This document shows, piece by piece, positions 17,783 through 27,208 of a DNA stretch of 64,000 bases. The notes beneath the pieces are model-generated. The model ran no database searches and was not told where the DNA came from. It saw only the letters and a program-made list of their open reading frames with translations. The position numbers were made by a program, and so were the translations under genes. How positions within the stretch are numbered: the first letter of the stretch is position 1; the number at the start of each line of letters is the position of its first letter. The stretch comes from Thiovibrio sp964588325 (lineage in GTDB: Bacteria > Desulfobacterota > Desulfobulbia > Desulfobulbales > Desulfurivibrionaceae), in NCBI GenBank assembly GCA_964588325.1, contig CAZPOR010000009.1, forward strand, positions 1 to 64,000, given 5' to 3'.

Positions 17783-18086
17783 ACGGCAGGCATTGTTGAG
17801 TCCTCTGTGCCGGAAAGTCCGGACAGCGGCGCTTTTCCGGAAACCGTCAAGGAGTTGTTCTCCCCGCCTGCGCGTCATTATGGTTGGCGGTTTTTGTTGA
17901 AAGCAGCTATATAGTTTTGCGACGTACTACTCTTGATTTTCGACGTACAGACGGGTTGAGAGCATGCATATTACGATCAAGACGCAACGCATCCGCACTG
18001 CAACGATGGGCCAGCAGACATTTTTTCACCGTTTGTCCGCGACCACGTTCCTTGTTGATGCGTTGCCGGGACTGTAAGGCCACGGG
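17783..18086. other. intergenic region before htrA with a spaced direct repeat
   Basis: 304 bp without a convincing gene. The 8-bp sequence CGACGTAC occurs at 17920-17927 and again at 17941-17948, start-to-start 21 bp, two helical turns, as expected for a dimeric activator site. A 10-bp inverted repeat gcaacgcatc / gatgcgttgc (17984-17993, 18057-18066) flanks 63 bp. Confidence 0.4.
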
Positions 18087-19208
18087 ATGAATATTCCCCC
18101 TGCAAACACCCCACGTCAAAAACGTGTTTCCTTTGTCCTCCTGCTGCTACTCATCCTGCTCGGCTGGTTGTTTTTTTTCGTTTACCAGCGCCCGGTTCCC
18201 ATACCTGAAGCCACCCCCATCCCGGTAACGGCGCGCGGAGATCTCGCGGCCGACGAGCAAAGCACCATCGATCTTTTTCGTTCAGCCTCGCCGGCGGTGG
18301 TCTACATCACCAATATCGAGGTCCGGCGGAATATCTTCAGCCTCAATATCCACGAAATTCCCCAGGGAACTGGCTCCGGTTTTGTCTGGGACAAGCAGGG
18401 AAGGGTGGTGACCAACTATCATGTCATCGAGTCTGCCAGCCGGGTCGAGGTCACCCTGGCGGATCGTTCAACCTGGCAGGCCACTCTGGTGGGTGTTGCT
18501 CCGGACAAAGATCTGGCAGTGCTGCAGATTTCTGCGCCGGCGGAGAAACTCTCCCCGCTCCCTCTGGGTGAATCCCATAATCTGTTGGTGGGGCAGAAGG
18601 TTTTCGCCATCGGCAATCCCTTTGGCCTTGATCAGACCCTTACCTCCGGCATCGTCAGCGCCCTTGGCCGGGAGATCCAGTCGGCAACCGGGCGAACCAT
18701 TCAAGGGGTCATCCAGACGGACGCCGCCATCAACCCCGGCAACTCGGGAGGCCCTCTCCTTGACAGCGCCGGACGTCTTATCGGGGTGAACACCGCCATC
18801 TACAGTCCCTCCGGCGGCAGCGCAGGCATCGGCTTTGCCGTGCCGGTGGACGTGGTGGCCGAGGTGATTCCGGAGATTATCCGGCATGGACGGCTGATTC
18901 GGCCCGGACTTGGCATTGCCGTGGCGGATGATCAGATTGCCAGACGGGTGGGGGTGGCAGGGGTGCTGGTCATGAATATCAAGCCGGGCAGTTCCGCCGA
19001 ATCCGCCGGGCTCCGGGGAACACGGCGGATTCGCGGGGAGATCGTCCTCGGGGATGTCATTCTCGCCGTTGATGGCCACAAGGTGTTTTCCTACGACGAT
19101 TTGCGCAATGCCATGGATCGCTATAAGGTCGGGGATGCGGTCACCCTGACCATTGAACGGGAGGAGCGGCAGATACAACTGTCAGTGGTACTGGAAGAGG
19201 TGGGATAG
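18087..19208 (+). CDS. HtrA/Deg family serine protease with one PDZ domain
   Basis: 373 residues. A single N-terminal membrane anchor (about residues 14-35, VSFVLLLLLILLGWLFFF) places the rest in the periplasm. The trypsin-like domain has the full triad: His in TNYHVIE, Asp in PDKDLAVLQ and Ser in NPGNSGGPLL. One PDZ domain follows (RPGLGIAVADDQ, GDVILAVDGHKV). One PDZ plus an anchor is the DegS plan, but DegS-type regulated proteolysis of an anti-sigma factor cannot be shown here. The ATG has no strong ribosome site. The next gene starts 4 bp later, so the protease and the iron-sulfur membrane protein form an operon. Confidence 0.93.
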   Translation: MNIPPANTPRQKRVSFVLLLLLILLGWLFFFVYQRPVPIPEATPIPVTARGDLAADEQSTIDLFRSASPAVVYITNIEVRRNIFSLNIHEIPQGTGSGFVWDKQGRVVTNYHVIESASRVEVTLADRSTWQATLVGVAPDKDLAVLQISAPAEKLSPLPLGESHNLLVGQKVFAIGNPFGLDQTLTSGIVSALGREIQSATGRTIQGVIQTDAAINPGNSGGPLLDSAGRLIGVNTAIYSPSGGSAGIGFAVPVDVVAEVIPEIIRHGRLIRPGLGIAVADDQIARRVGVAGVLVMNIKPGSSAESAGLRGTRRIRGEIVLGDVILAVDGHKVFSYDDLRNAMDRYKVGDAVTLTIEREERQIQLSVVLEEVG

Positions 19209-19212
19209 CTTT

Positions 19213-20568
19213 GTGACCTGGTGGACCCGCGCCCTTAAGAGTCTTATCTCCATAAACGAGCAGCGACTGGATCTGTTCCGGGTGTTTCCCGGAATACGAC
19301 GGTTTCTTGCCGCCCGGCATCATTACGCCTATCTGCGGACCGCCGGCGATATTCTCTTTGCCCTGGTGGTTGTTTCGGGTCTTTTCGGTCCCAAGGATGC
19401 GCGGAGCAATGTTGCGGTGTTCCTTTCCTGGGGCCTGATCTGGCCCAGCATCGTGCTGAGCTGGTTTTTCGTGGGAAGGATGTGGTGCGGGATCTGCCCC
19501 TTCCCGGGGCTTGGCGTCTTCCTGCAACGCCGGGGGATAAGCTTTTCCCTGAGCGTTCCTAAAATCCTGCAGAAATATGGGGTGTACGCCTCGGTTATTC
19601 TGCTGGCTCTCATCATCTGGACCGAGGTTGTTGCCGGACTTGACCGGTCGCCGGTGGGCACTTCGTATTTCGTCCTCTCCATTGTTTTCGGCGCGGCGCT
19701 GTTCTCGATTTTTTTCCCCGGACAGGCATGGTGCAGGCATCTCTGTCCTCTGGGCCGCATCAGCGGCGCGGCGGCAACCCTTTCCATCACCGAATTCAGG
19801 CCGGATCACGAAAAATGTCGCGGCTGCGAAACGTTTGCCTGTAAAAAAGGGCTTGAAGGCAAACGGGGTTGCCCGGTGTACCTTGGGGCCTACAATGTCC
19901 AGAATAACCTGCATTGTCTGGTCTGCGGCCATTGTCTTCCTTTTTGCGACCGGGACTCGCCGCAACTGCTCCTGCGTAATCCCTATTCGGAGCTGATCCG
20001 CAACAAGGGGCGCTATATTACCTGCTCGTATATCGTTCCGTTCCTCATCGGTTCCCAGCTCGCCCGTTTTCTGCGAAAAAAGGAGATATACGGCCAGCTT
20101 GCCGGCTTCTCCGGCTGGCCGGACGCTGTGCTCTTCAGCTTGTTGCTGTTGATCGGGTTTGCCTTAAGTCTGGCGATTATCCGTTTCGGCGCCCGGTTGT
20201 TCGGAGTCAACGAGGATCCCCTGTTCGGCAAGTTTTCTCCCATGGTCCCGATTCTGATCCCCATGGCCTTCACCGGGGAGCTTGTCTACCGTCTGGGATA
20301 TTTTGCCGCGGGGGTGGGCGATTTCATTCCAACCGTCGGGCGTCAGATCGGAGCCGGGTTTCTGGAAAAGTTCTTTTTTACCATCCCGGATTTTCCGGTA
20401 CAGATCCTTTCCGCGTTCTTCATGCTCAACGGTTCCATTGCCGGATGTTATATCCTCTGGCAATTCTGCCTCAATGATTTCGAGGGCCATGTCCGTTTCC
20501 GGAACTTTCTTGGAATCAATCTCCTGATTATCGCCCTGCTCTTTTTCTATCTGACTGTTATTTTTTAG
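19213..20568 (+). CDS. polytopic membrane protein with 4Fe-4S clusters (NapH/CcoG-like)
   Basis: 451 residues from the GTG at 19213 (gaggtggga upstream); an ATG at 19153 inside htrA would add 20 residues. Several helices surround cysteine motifs on the cytoplasmic side: CGICPFPG, CRHLCPLG, then CRGCETFACKKG with a nearby CP, and CLVCGHCLPFCDRDSP. The first two are the C-x(2,3)-C-P signatures of NapH/NosR/CcoG-type membrane ferredoxins, and the others resemble ferredoxin-type [4Fe-4S] sites. The second half adds four or five more helices without cysteines. It may pass electrons from quinol or ferredoxin to a periplasmic partner, but no partner is adjacent except the HtrA protease. The specific role is unknown. 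Confidence 0.8.
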   Translation: MTWWTRALKSLISINEQRLDLFRVFPGIRRFLAARHHYAYLRTAGDILFALVVVSGLFGPKDARSNVAVFLSWGLIWPSIVLSWFFVGRMWCGICPFPGLGVFLQRRGISFSLSVPKILQKYGVYASVILLALIIWTEVVAGLDRSPVGTSYFVLSIVFGAALFSIFFPGQAWCRHLCPLGRISGAAATLSITEFRPDHEKCRGCETFACKKGLEGKRGCPVYLGAYNVQNNLHCLVCGHCLPFCDRDSPQLLLRNPYSELIRNKGRYITCSYIVPFLIGSQLARFLRKKEIYGQLAGFSGWPDAVLFSLLLLIGFALSLAIIRFGARLFGVNEDPLFGKFSPMVPILIPMAFTGELVYRLGYFAAGVGDFIPTVGRQIGAGFLEKFFFTIPDFPVQILSAFFMLNGSIAGCYILWQFCLNDFEGHVRFRNFLGINLLIIALLFFYLTVIF

Positions 20569-20701
20569 TAAAACAGAAACTGTTTCCTGCGTTTTTTGGG
20601 CAGAAAATAGTTTCGCTAACGCACTTATCCCGCTTGTCTGGGGGAAGGAGCCGTACCCCACATGGTGCATTTTGCCTTTCCATAAGGGCAAGAAGGTGCT
20701 G

Positions 20702-21766
20702 TTAACGGTTTTGCTGGGACTGGGTCATGAAGGAGAGCCGTTTGCGTTTGGCAAGCTCTCGCATATCCATGGCCCGGTCTGATTCATCGATGATCTCCCT
20801 GCCCACAATTTCCTCAATGATATCCTCAAGGCTGACCACGCCGGTGACCGAGCCGTATTCATCAACCACCACAAAAAGATGTTTGCGGTGTTCGAAAAAT
20901 TCGAGCATGACCGTGGTCAACCGTCCGGTTTCCGGGACAAAATGCACGGGTTGCATGAACTCCCGCAGGGTTTTCTCTTCGGCCCCTTGGGTTGCCCAGT
21001 TGAAAAGATCCTTGCGCAGGAGAATGCCAATTACCTCATCCCTGTTTTTTTCATAAACCGGAATCCGGCTATGCATATTGAGCAACCTTTCGTTGGCCTG
21101 CATTGCCCTGCTTACCGTGAGGTCGGCATCGAGCATGAAGGTAACGGTGATCGGAGTCATGATCTGACGGACGGTTTTATCCTTGAGATCGAGAATATTG
21201 GTGATGACCCGGTGCTCTTGCAGGCTGATTTCTCCGGATCTATGGCTTTGTCTGGCCAAGGCCTGGATTTCCTGGGCCGAAACCAGAAGGCCGTCGTCCT
21301 TGGCAGGGAGAAGCCGGGTGATGGCCTGGATAAGCAGGATGAACGGGGTCAGCAGTTTTACCATCCAGTGGAGGGGGTAGGCAATCCAGACCGCCAGTGG
21401 ACGGCAGTAAGAAACACCCAGGGTTTTGGGGAGTATTTCCGAGAAAAGGAGGATCGCCAAGGTGAAGAGTACGGAAAACCAGACCATGCTGTCGGCGCCA
21501 AACACCGCGGCGGCCGCGGCTCCGGAGAGCGTGGCTCCTGCCGTGTTGGCAATGGTGTTCAGGGTGAGGATGGCGGTGATGGGCCGATGGATATCCTTCT
21601 TCATCCCCATGAGAATCCGGCCGATGCGCCTGTGGCTCTGGCCGGTGATTTCGATATGACTCACCTGCAAGGAGTAGAGCGCTGCCTCACAGACGCTGCA
21701 CAACGCGGAGATTATAATGGCAAAACCGACGGAAAGACATAATTGCAGAATCAAGGGCGCCTCCAT
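20702..21766 (-). CDS. DUF21/CBS-domain membrane protein (CorB/HlyC-like)
   Basis: 354 residues. The DUF21 (CNNM) transmembrane domain covers about residues 1-165 with four hydrophobic segments and the family phrase FSEILPKTLG. Two CBS domains follow (about 190-315): MTPITVTFMLDADLTV with SRIPVYEKNRDEVIGIL, and MQPVHFVPETGRLTTVM with VVDEYGSVTGVVSLEDI. The usual C-terminal CorC/HlyC transporter-associated domain is missing; the chain ends about 30 residues after the second CBS. Family members are linked to magnesium or sodium transport. It is transcribed towards the iron-sulfur membrane protein gene and diverges from the HDOD gene. Confidence 0.9.
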   Translation of the reverse strand: MEAPLILQLCLSVGFAIIISALCSVCEAALYSLQVSHIEITGQSHRRIGRILMGMKKDIHRPITAILTLNTIANTAGATLSGAAAAAVFGADSMVWFSVLFTLAILLFSEILPKTLGVSYCRPLAVWIAYPLHWMVKLLTPFILLIQAITRLLPAKDDGLLVSAQEIQALARQSHRSGEISLQEHRVITNILDLKDKTVRQIMTPITVTFMLDADLTVSRAMQANERLLNMHSRIPVYEKNRDEVIGILLRKDLFNWATQGAEEKTLREFMQPVHFVPETGRLTTVMLEFFEHRKHLFVVVDEYGSVTGVVSLEDIIEEIVGREIIDESDRAMDMRELAKRKRLSFMTQSQQNR

Positions 21767-22040
21767 TTTTTCCAGGTAAATGGGATCGGAACTGAGATTG
21801 GTGAAACGATCAGTAATCTAATGCAATTATTTGATTCTATCATGCAATTATCATTGCGTAAGGGGTACTCTGTATTATATAAAAAAACATCTCCTTCAAT
21901 TAACTCCTTACAGGCAAGGAAAGCCGACCCGGATACCCCACCGAACCCTTCAGTTTTTTGTGAGATGGCGAGAACAGCTCTGTTTTCCGGATGCGCCACC
22001 ATGGCTTTGCGCTGAAAGGTCGGAAGGGGATTACCATTCT

Positions 22041-23237
22041 ATGGGTTGCATAAAAAAATGTTCGGTCTTTATTGTTGATCCGAATCCGTCGCACAGGGCG
22101 GCGTTCCAGGAATTGCTGGGGCGCTGGCCGCATCTCGTCTGTTACTGCGCAACTATCGAGGAATTCAAGCAGCTTCTCTCCGGGATTGTGCCGGATATTG
22201 TGTTGTGCACCCTCAGCCTGCCCGGACTGCACGAGCAGGACTTCCTGCGCTATGTCACCACCGCCTGCCCCCATGCGATCAGAATTGTTTTTTCGGAAAA
22301 GACCGGGGCTGACGCCCTGGTCAGGACTGTGGCCACAGGGGCTGCGCACCGGGGGTTTTGCTTGCCCCTGAGCAAGGACTTGGGCCAATCGTTGGAGCAC
22401 GATCTCTCCGTGCGCTCACGGATCAGAATGCGTAAATGCTGGGATTTTCTTGATAATGGGCAGGGGCTTCCCGCGCTTCCGCCGGTGGTGCATGAACTGG
22501 AAGTCATTCTCCAGAATCCCGATTATGCCTTGAGCCAGGTTGTCGAGGTTCTTGGCAAGGATCCGGTTCTTGCCGTCCGGCTCCTGCAGATGGTGAATTC
22601 CGTGCATTTTTCCAGAGGGATGAAGATTGACGATCTGCATCGGGCCGTAAGCTGTCTCGGGATCAGCAGGACACGGAAGATGGTTCTTTTCCTCTGTGCG
22701 CTCAACCATTTTCAGTATCCGAAAAAATATCATCCCCATGCCCTGAAGATCATTGACCACAGCATCCAGTGCGGCAAGCTGGCCGGACTCATCGCCAAAA
22801 CGCTTGCCCCGGGACAGGAGAGGACCGCGGTTACCGCCGGACTTCTCCATGATATCGGCAAGCTGGTCTTTCTCGTTTCCCTGGATGAGGTGTTGCACCA
22901 TTCTCCCACATTTTTAAGACGGTACGGCCTGTTCGCCACCGAGATGGAAGAGCAGCTTTTCGGCATTAGTCACCTGGAGTTGGGCAGCGCCCTGCTCCTC
23001 TGGTGGAATCTTCCCCTGGTCATGGTTGATGCCGCGGCAAATCACAGCCAGCCGCTCAACTCCCTGCAAGGGGTTCCGTTATGTGTGGCCATTGCCGACC
23101 GGTGTCTTCTCAAGGCCGCCAACGGAGAGGCGATCACCACGGATTTCAATCTGCTTTCCCGGGATCTGCCCGTGGAGCAGTGGCTGCAATGCGCCCGCTC
23201 CATGACCATGGAAAAAATCATGCCCATTGCCGCATGA
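22041..23237 (+). CDS. pseudo-receiver plus HDOD signalling protein
   Basis: 398 residues from the ATG at 22041 with ggaagggga upstream; earlier in-frame starts lack a ribosome site. Residues 1-125 fold like a response-regulator receiver (VFIVDPNPSHRAAF) but the position expected to hold the phosphoacceptor reads VLCTLSLPG, with Thr instead of Asp. The HDOD domain follows (LPALPPVVHELEVILQNPD, then VRLLQMVNSVHFS) and keeps an HD-like LLHDIGKL. HDOD proteins act in signalling and c-di-GMP-linked control without proven hydrolysis. The change in the receiver argues for phosphorylation-independent or ligand control. It lies 58 bp before pepA on the same strand. Confidence 0.88.
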   Translation: MGCIKKCSVFIVDPNPSHRAAFQELLGRWPHLVCYCATIEEFKQLLSGIVPDIVLCTLSLPGLHEQDFLRYVTTACPHAIRIVFSEKTGADALVRTVATGAAHRGFCLPLSKDLGQSLEHDLSVRSRIRMRKCWDFLDNGQGLPALPPVVHELEVILQNPDYALSQVVEVLGKDPVLAVRLLQMVNSVHFSRGMKIDDLHRAVSCLGISRTRKMVLFLCALNHFQYPKKYHPHALKIIDHSIQCGKLAGLIAKTLAPGQERTAVTAGLLHDIGKLVFLVSLDEVLHHSPTFLRRYGLFATEMEEQLFGISHLELGSALLLWWNLPLVMVDAAANHSQPLNSLQGVPLCVAIADRCLLKAANGEAITTDFNLLSRDLPVEQWLQCARSMTMEKIMPIAA

Positions 23238-23295
23238 TCTTCGTTTTGGCGCTTCGGTTTTGTTTAATCAGTATTCCACCGTGAGGAGCACATGT

Positions 23296-24786
23296 ATGCT
23301 GCAGTTCAGTAAAGTTGAGCCCAAGAACTATGCCGGGGACCTTCTTGTATATCTGGTGCGTCAGCCCGGCAAGGGAGCTCCCCGTTCCGGTGTGGGAATG
23401 GTTGATGGGGTTCTCCGGCGGGTGCATGCGCTTGGGGATTTTTCCGGAAAAGAGGAAGAGCACCTGCTTTTTTATCCGGAAAAAACAAGAGAGTGCGTTT
23501 CTGCCGCACAGCGGATACTGGTTGTCGGCTTGGGCAAGGAGGATTTCAGCCAGGAGTTGTTCCGTAAGGCAGGGGGGACCATCGTCTCCCTGGCCATGAA
23601 GAGCAAGGCCAGGGATCTGTTGCTCGTGGCGCCTGATCTCGACTGCGACATGACCGAGATGATCGAGGGGCTTTCCGAAGGGCTTGTGCTGGGCGCCTAC
23701 CGGTTTCGAAAATACAAAACCCAAAAGGATGCGGATGGCTCGGGGGAGATGTTGCAGCGGGCTGCCCTGTATAGCGCCGACGGCACAAGGGCCGGCAAGG
23801 CGATCAAGCTGGGGGAAATTGTCGCCCAGGCCGCCTGCCGGGCTCGCGACATGGCCAATGAACCGGCCAGCCACTGGACGCCGAGCCATTTCTCCGCATA
23901 CGGCAGGCAGTTGGCTGCGGCCCACGGCATGACCTGCACCGTTCTGGATCAGGCTCGGTTGAAAAAACTGGGCATGGGCGGGATTGTCGGGGTCAATCAG
24001 GGATCGGCCTGCCCGCCGGAAATGGTGATCCTCGAATATGCGGTGAAACCAAGCGCGCCGACCCTGCTGCTGGTCGGCAAGGGACTCACCTTTGATTCCG
24101 GCGGCATCTCGCTCAAGCCCAGCGCCGGGATGGAAGAGATGAAGTACGACATGTGCGGGGGCGCCGCGGTCCTGTGCGCCATGCAGGCGGTTGCCCAAGC
24201 GAAACTCAAGGGCTTGAACCTGGTGGCGATTGTGCCGGCCACGGAAAATCTCCCCGGCCCGGCCGCCCTCAAGCCTGGAGATGTGATCACTCAGTACGGC
24301 GGCAAAACCGTGGAGGTGGTCAACACCGATGCCGAGGGCCGTCTGATTCTGGCCGATGCCCTGGCTTACGGCATCAAAAAATACAAGCCGGACATGGTGA
24401 TCGACGTTGCCACCCTGACCGGCGCCGTCATCATTGGCCTCGGGCATCATCGCACCGGCCTGCTCTCCAATGACGATGATCTGTGCGATCAATTGCTTGC
24501 CGCGGGGGAGCGCAGCGGCGAACCTCTCTGGCGGCTGCCCCTGGACCCGGAGTATGCCAAGCAGCTCAAATCCGAGATAGCGGATATCAAAAACGTCGGG
24601 AAAAAAGACGGCGGCGCCATTACCGCAGCCTCTTTTCTCAAGGAGTTTGTCGGGAAGACTCCTTGGGCCCACCTGGATATTGCCGGCACAGCTTGGGATT
24701 TCACCGAAAAGTCCTATATTCCCAAAGGGCCTTCCGGGATAGCGGTGCGCACCCTGTTTGATTTTGTCAGAAAATGGAAGAAATGA
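23296..24786 (+). CDS. pepA: leucyl aminopeptidase
   Basis: 496 residues, typical for M17 peptidases. The ATG at 23296 follows gaggag and starts MLQFSKVEP; an upstream in-frame start overlapping the HDOD gene is rejected. The C-terminal catalytic domain shows VGKGLTFDSGGISLKP, YDMCGGAAVL and the signature NTDAEGRLILADAL with metal-binding Asp and Glu and the catalytic Arg. It removes N-terminal residues from peptides in the cytoplasm using two metal ions. Confidence 0.97.
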   Translation: MLQFSKVEPKNYAGDLLVYLVRQPGKGAPRSGVGMVDGVLRRVHALGDFSGKEEEHLLFYPEKTRECVSAAQRILVVGLGKEDFSQELFRKAGGTIVSLAMKSKARDLLLVAPDLDCDMTEMIEGLSEGLVLGAYRFRKYKTQKDADGSGEMLQRAALYSADGTRAGKAIKLGEIVAQAACRARDMANEPASHWTPSHFSAYGRQLAAAHGMTCTVLDQARLKKLGMGGIVGVNQGSACPPEMVILEYAVKPSAPTLLLVGKGLTFDSGGISLKPSAGMEEMKYDMCGGAAVLCAMQAVAQAKLKGLNLVAIVPATENLPGPAALKPGDVITQYGGKTVEVVNTDAEGRLILADALAYGIKKYKPDMVIDVATLTGAVIIGLGHHRTGLLSNDDDLCDQLLAAGERSGEPLWRLPLDPEYAKQLKSEIADIKNVGKKDGGAITAASFLKEFVGKTPWAHLDIAGTAWDFTEKSYIPKGPSGIAVRTLFDFVRKWKK

Positions 24787-24971
24787 CCGATGGGGCAGCC
24801 GCTCAGTCTACGGTTTTTTGTTGTATCCGGAGATGGCCCTGCTCCGATTGGGTGAACACTCGGTTACGAGCTTGTCCGCGGTAACCTTTGGTCCTCGCCC
24901 GCAGTTTTTGCGGTCTTTGCCCGCTCCTCTCAATGGCAAAATCCTCGCCGCAGCGCTGCCCGCATGTGTTT

Positions 24972-25445
24972 CTACTTCTTTGGCTGCTGCACTTTTTGAC
25001 CAGCGGGTTGCGCCGTCAGAGAAGAATTGCCTGGCGTTGCCAGATCCTTGACCTGCTTCATGGCCCGGATATAGACTTCGCAGGTCTCGCATTGCCCAAA
25101 ATCCTTGGAACAGGCAGTATTGGCGCGCTGCCAGCACGGGATGGACCTGTCGATGTATGCCGAGCACCGGTCTCTTTTTTCGGGGGGGCATTTGGTTATT
25201 TCCCAACACGGGGTGAGTTCGAGCAGCATCTTGATGCCGGGAATGCTGATGCCCTTTTCGTGGATAAGGGTGCGCAGGCAGGTCACCCACTCAACATCGT
25301 TGTTGGAGAAATAGCGTTTGTTGCCTTGCCGGGCGGGCTTGATCAACCCCTCCTCTTCATAGATCCGCAAGGTTCGCGGGTGAACGGAGAGAAGTTTCGC
25401 CGCAACACTGATCGGGTAAATCGGTTCGCTGTTGTCAAGTGCCAT
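24972..25445 (-). CDS. MerR-family regulator with Cys/Trp-rich C-terminal domain
   Basis: 157 residues. The N-terminal winged helix is HspR-like: YPISVAAKLLSVHPRTLRIY, then EEEGLIKPARQGNKRYFS, and recognition continues to DVEWVTCLRTL. The C-terminal half carries eight cysteines with two C-W pairs (CWEITKC, IPCWQRANTAC, then CETCEVYI), a pattern seen in two-CW domains of Desulfobacterota regulators and suited to binding metal or an iron-sulfur cluster. It follows the multihaem cytochrome gene by 87 bp on the same strand and may sense redox or metal state for it. No operator was identified. Confidence 0.85.
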   Translation of the reverse strand: MALDNSEPIYPISVAAKLLSVHPRTLRIYEEEGLIKPARQGNKRYFSNNDVEWVTCLRTLIHEKGISIPGIKMLLELTPCWEITKCPPEKRDRCSAYIDRSIPCWQRANTACSKDFGQCETCEVYIRAMKQVKDLATPGNSSLTAQPAGQKVQQPKK

Positions 25446-25532
25446 GTGCCGCTCCGTGTATTTCCGTCTTTCATGGGCAGGGCATGGAGAAGGCCGCCGT
25501 TTGGGCGGGCCTTCTCCGATGATTCCTCTCTG

Positions 25533-26975
25533 TTACAGGCCGCGCAGTGTTTCCAGGACCTTTGGATCGGCTTCGTCTTCGGCCAGAATGACATGGCAGG
25601 TGTCACACTCCATGGAGATGATTTCACCGGCCTTGGTTGTATGGCTGCCATCGTGACAGCGGAAACAGCCCGAATCATTTTTGTGTCCAAGGAAATTTCT
25701 GTAGGTATTCCATTCTATTTTCATTTCCGGGAAAACATTTTCCACATAAGCCGCCTGGATGCCGCTGATGGCCTGCCCCAGCAGCGGCAGGTTGTTGTTC
25801 ACCAGGGTTGGATAATCCCGCCGGTATCGGGCCCGGATTTCCGTGGCAATGGTGTTTTTGGCTTCCTCATGGCTGGCATAGGTTCTCGTGATCAACTCCA
25901 GGGCAATTTTCTTTATGTAGGGGAGGGAGACAGGGATATCTCCATGGGCCAGCTTTTGATCCAGGGCTTCATCGGGCGGGAGGTAGATATGGGTGGGACG
26001 ATTGTGGCAGTCGACGCAATCCATGGTCCGCACTTTCCCGGCAGGCCCGGCGCCGGTATCCGTCTCTTTGGCGAAAACAATCTCGGTGCCGTCCGGTTTG
26101 GAGAGTCTTACTTCGCTGATTTTTTCCCGGGCCGTATCCGTGTGGGTATAGGTTATTTCGTTTTTTGGGGACACATGCCAGTGAATGCCATGGGCATTGC
26201 TTCCCCGGTAACCGCCGGAGCCAACCTTGAGGAGGAGCACGGTTTGGAGATGGGTGTTTTTTTCATCGGGCAGGAATTTATCCCTGATGTAAAGCTTGTC
26301 TCCATGGAATAATTCAGGCCGGTGGCATTGCTCGCAGGTCTCCCGGGCCGGCCGCAAGCCGTGGACCGGAGTTTGAATCGGCCGGCTGTATGTGTTGAAG
26401 GCAACGGCGAAGATCTGCCTGACCCCGGAAATTTTCGATTTTACAAACCATTGAGCGCCTTGGCCGATATGACATTCCACGCAACGAACCCGTGAATGGG
26501 GAGAATTCTTGTAGGTGGTGTACTCCGGGGCCATGACCGTATGGCATAATTGTCCGCAGAATCCGATGGATTCCGTATAGTGATAGCCGGTGTAGGAAAT
26601 GAGGCCGAGGATGAAAAGATTGAGCAGGGTAAGAGCGGATATCAGGAAGACAAGTTTTCGGACCTTGGCGAATCGGTTCGGGGCGGAAAATTGTTCCTTC
26701 AGGTAATCATAGGTGAATAGGCTGGCTCCTTCCCTGCCTTTGAAGAAAAAAACTCCCAGGAAAACAAGGAGCAGGCTCACCATGAAAAGCGGACCTAAAA
26801 CCAGATAGATGATAAAACCGAAATAGGGATTTTCCACGATTCCCATGATGTCGAGAACCGCCGCAACCAGCAGGACCGGAAAAGTAACGGTGGTCAGGAT
26901 GGCCCCCATAAGGGAAACCTTGCTGCGGGCAATGCTATTAACAAACGTCTTGATGATGTCTGTGAATGTGGCCAA
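25533..26975 (-). CDS. NapC/NirT-type multihaem membrane cytochrome c
   Basis: 480 residues from a TTG at 26975; the strong ribosome site gaggggagga six bases upstream fixes this start, and the nearby ATG at 26982 is out of frame. Three hydrophobic helices (about 20-45, 55-78, 105-130) precede a periplasmic domain with six haem motifs: an unusual CGQLCH (three residues between cysteines, followed by TVMAPEYTTY), then CVECH, CEQCH, CVDCH, CFRCH and CDTCH. The first two motifs and WFVKSKISG match quinol-oxidising NapC/NirT/ImcH-type cytochromes of metal- and sulfur-respiring bacteria. It should carry electrons from menaquinol to periplasmic acceptors. The terminal reductase is not in the same transcript. 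Confidence 0.93.
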   Translation of the reverse strand: MATFTDIIKTFVNSIARSKVSLMGAILTTVTFPVLLVAAVLDIMGIVENPYFGFIIYLVLGPLFMVSLLLVFLGVFFFKGREGASLFTYDYLKEQFSAPNRFAKVRKLVFLISALTLLNLFILGLISYTGYHYTESIGFCGQLCHTVMAPEYTTYKNSPHSRVRCVECHIGQGAQWFVKSKISGVRQIFAVAFNTYSRPIQTPVHGLRPARETCEQCHRPELFHGDKLYIRDKFLPDEKNTHLQTVLLLKVGSGGYRGSNAHGIHWHVSPKNEITYTHTDTAREKISEVRLSKPDGTEIVFAKETDTGAGPAGKVRTMDCVDCHNRPTHIYLPPDEALDQKLAHGDIPVSLPYIKKIALELITRTYASHEEAKNTIATEIRARYRRDYPTLVNNNLPLLGQAISGIQAAYVENVFPEMKIEWNTYRNFLGHKNDSGCFRCHDGSHTTKAGEIISMECDTCHVILAEDEADPKVLETLRGL

Positions 26976-27208
26976 TGCTCATCCTCCCCTCTCGATGATT
27001 TTCATGGTTTCATGTTTCGCACAATACCGGCTCCCTTGTAATCTATCATGGATATGTATAAAGAAAAAACAAATTATTATAATTAGTTACGTGTAAAACA
27101 AGGGTGTCAGCATTCCGCAAGAAAAAAGGGGCAACATTTGCCGAAATAATAAGGGCCACTTTTTTGGGTAATCGCAATATTGCAACAATAAGGAAGAAAA
27201 CCCGCAAG

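Noticed and set aside
17884..18090. Short plus-strand frame (68 codons) before htrA
   Set aside because: No ribosome site, Arg-rich composition unlike the neighbours, and it overlaps the htrA start.
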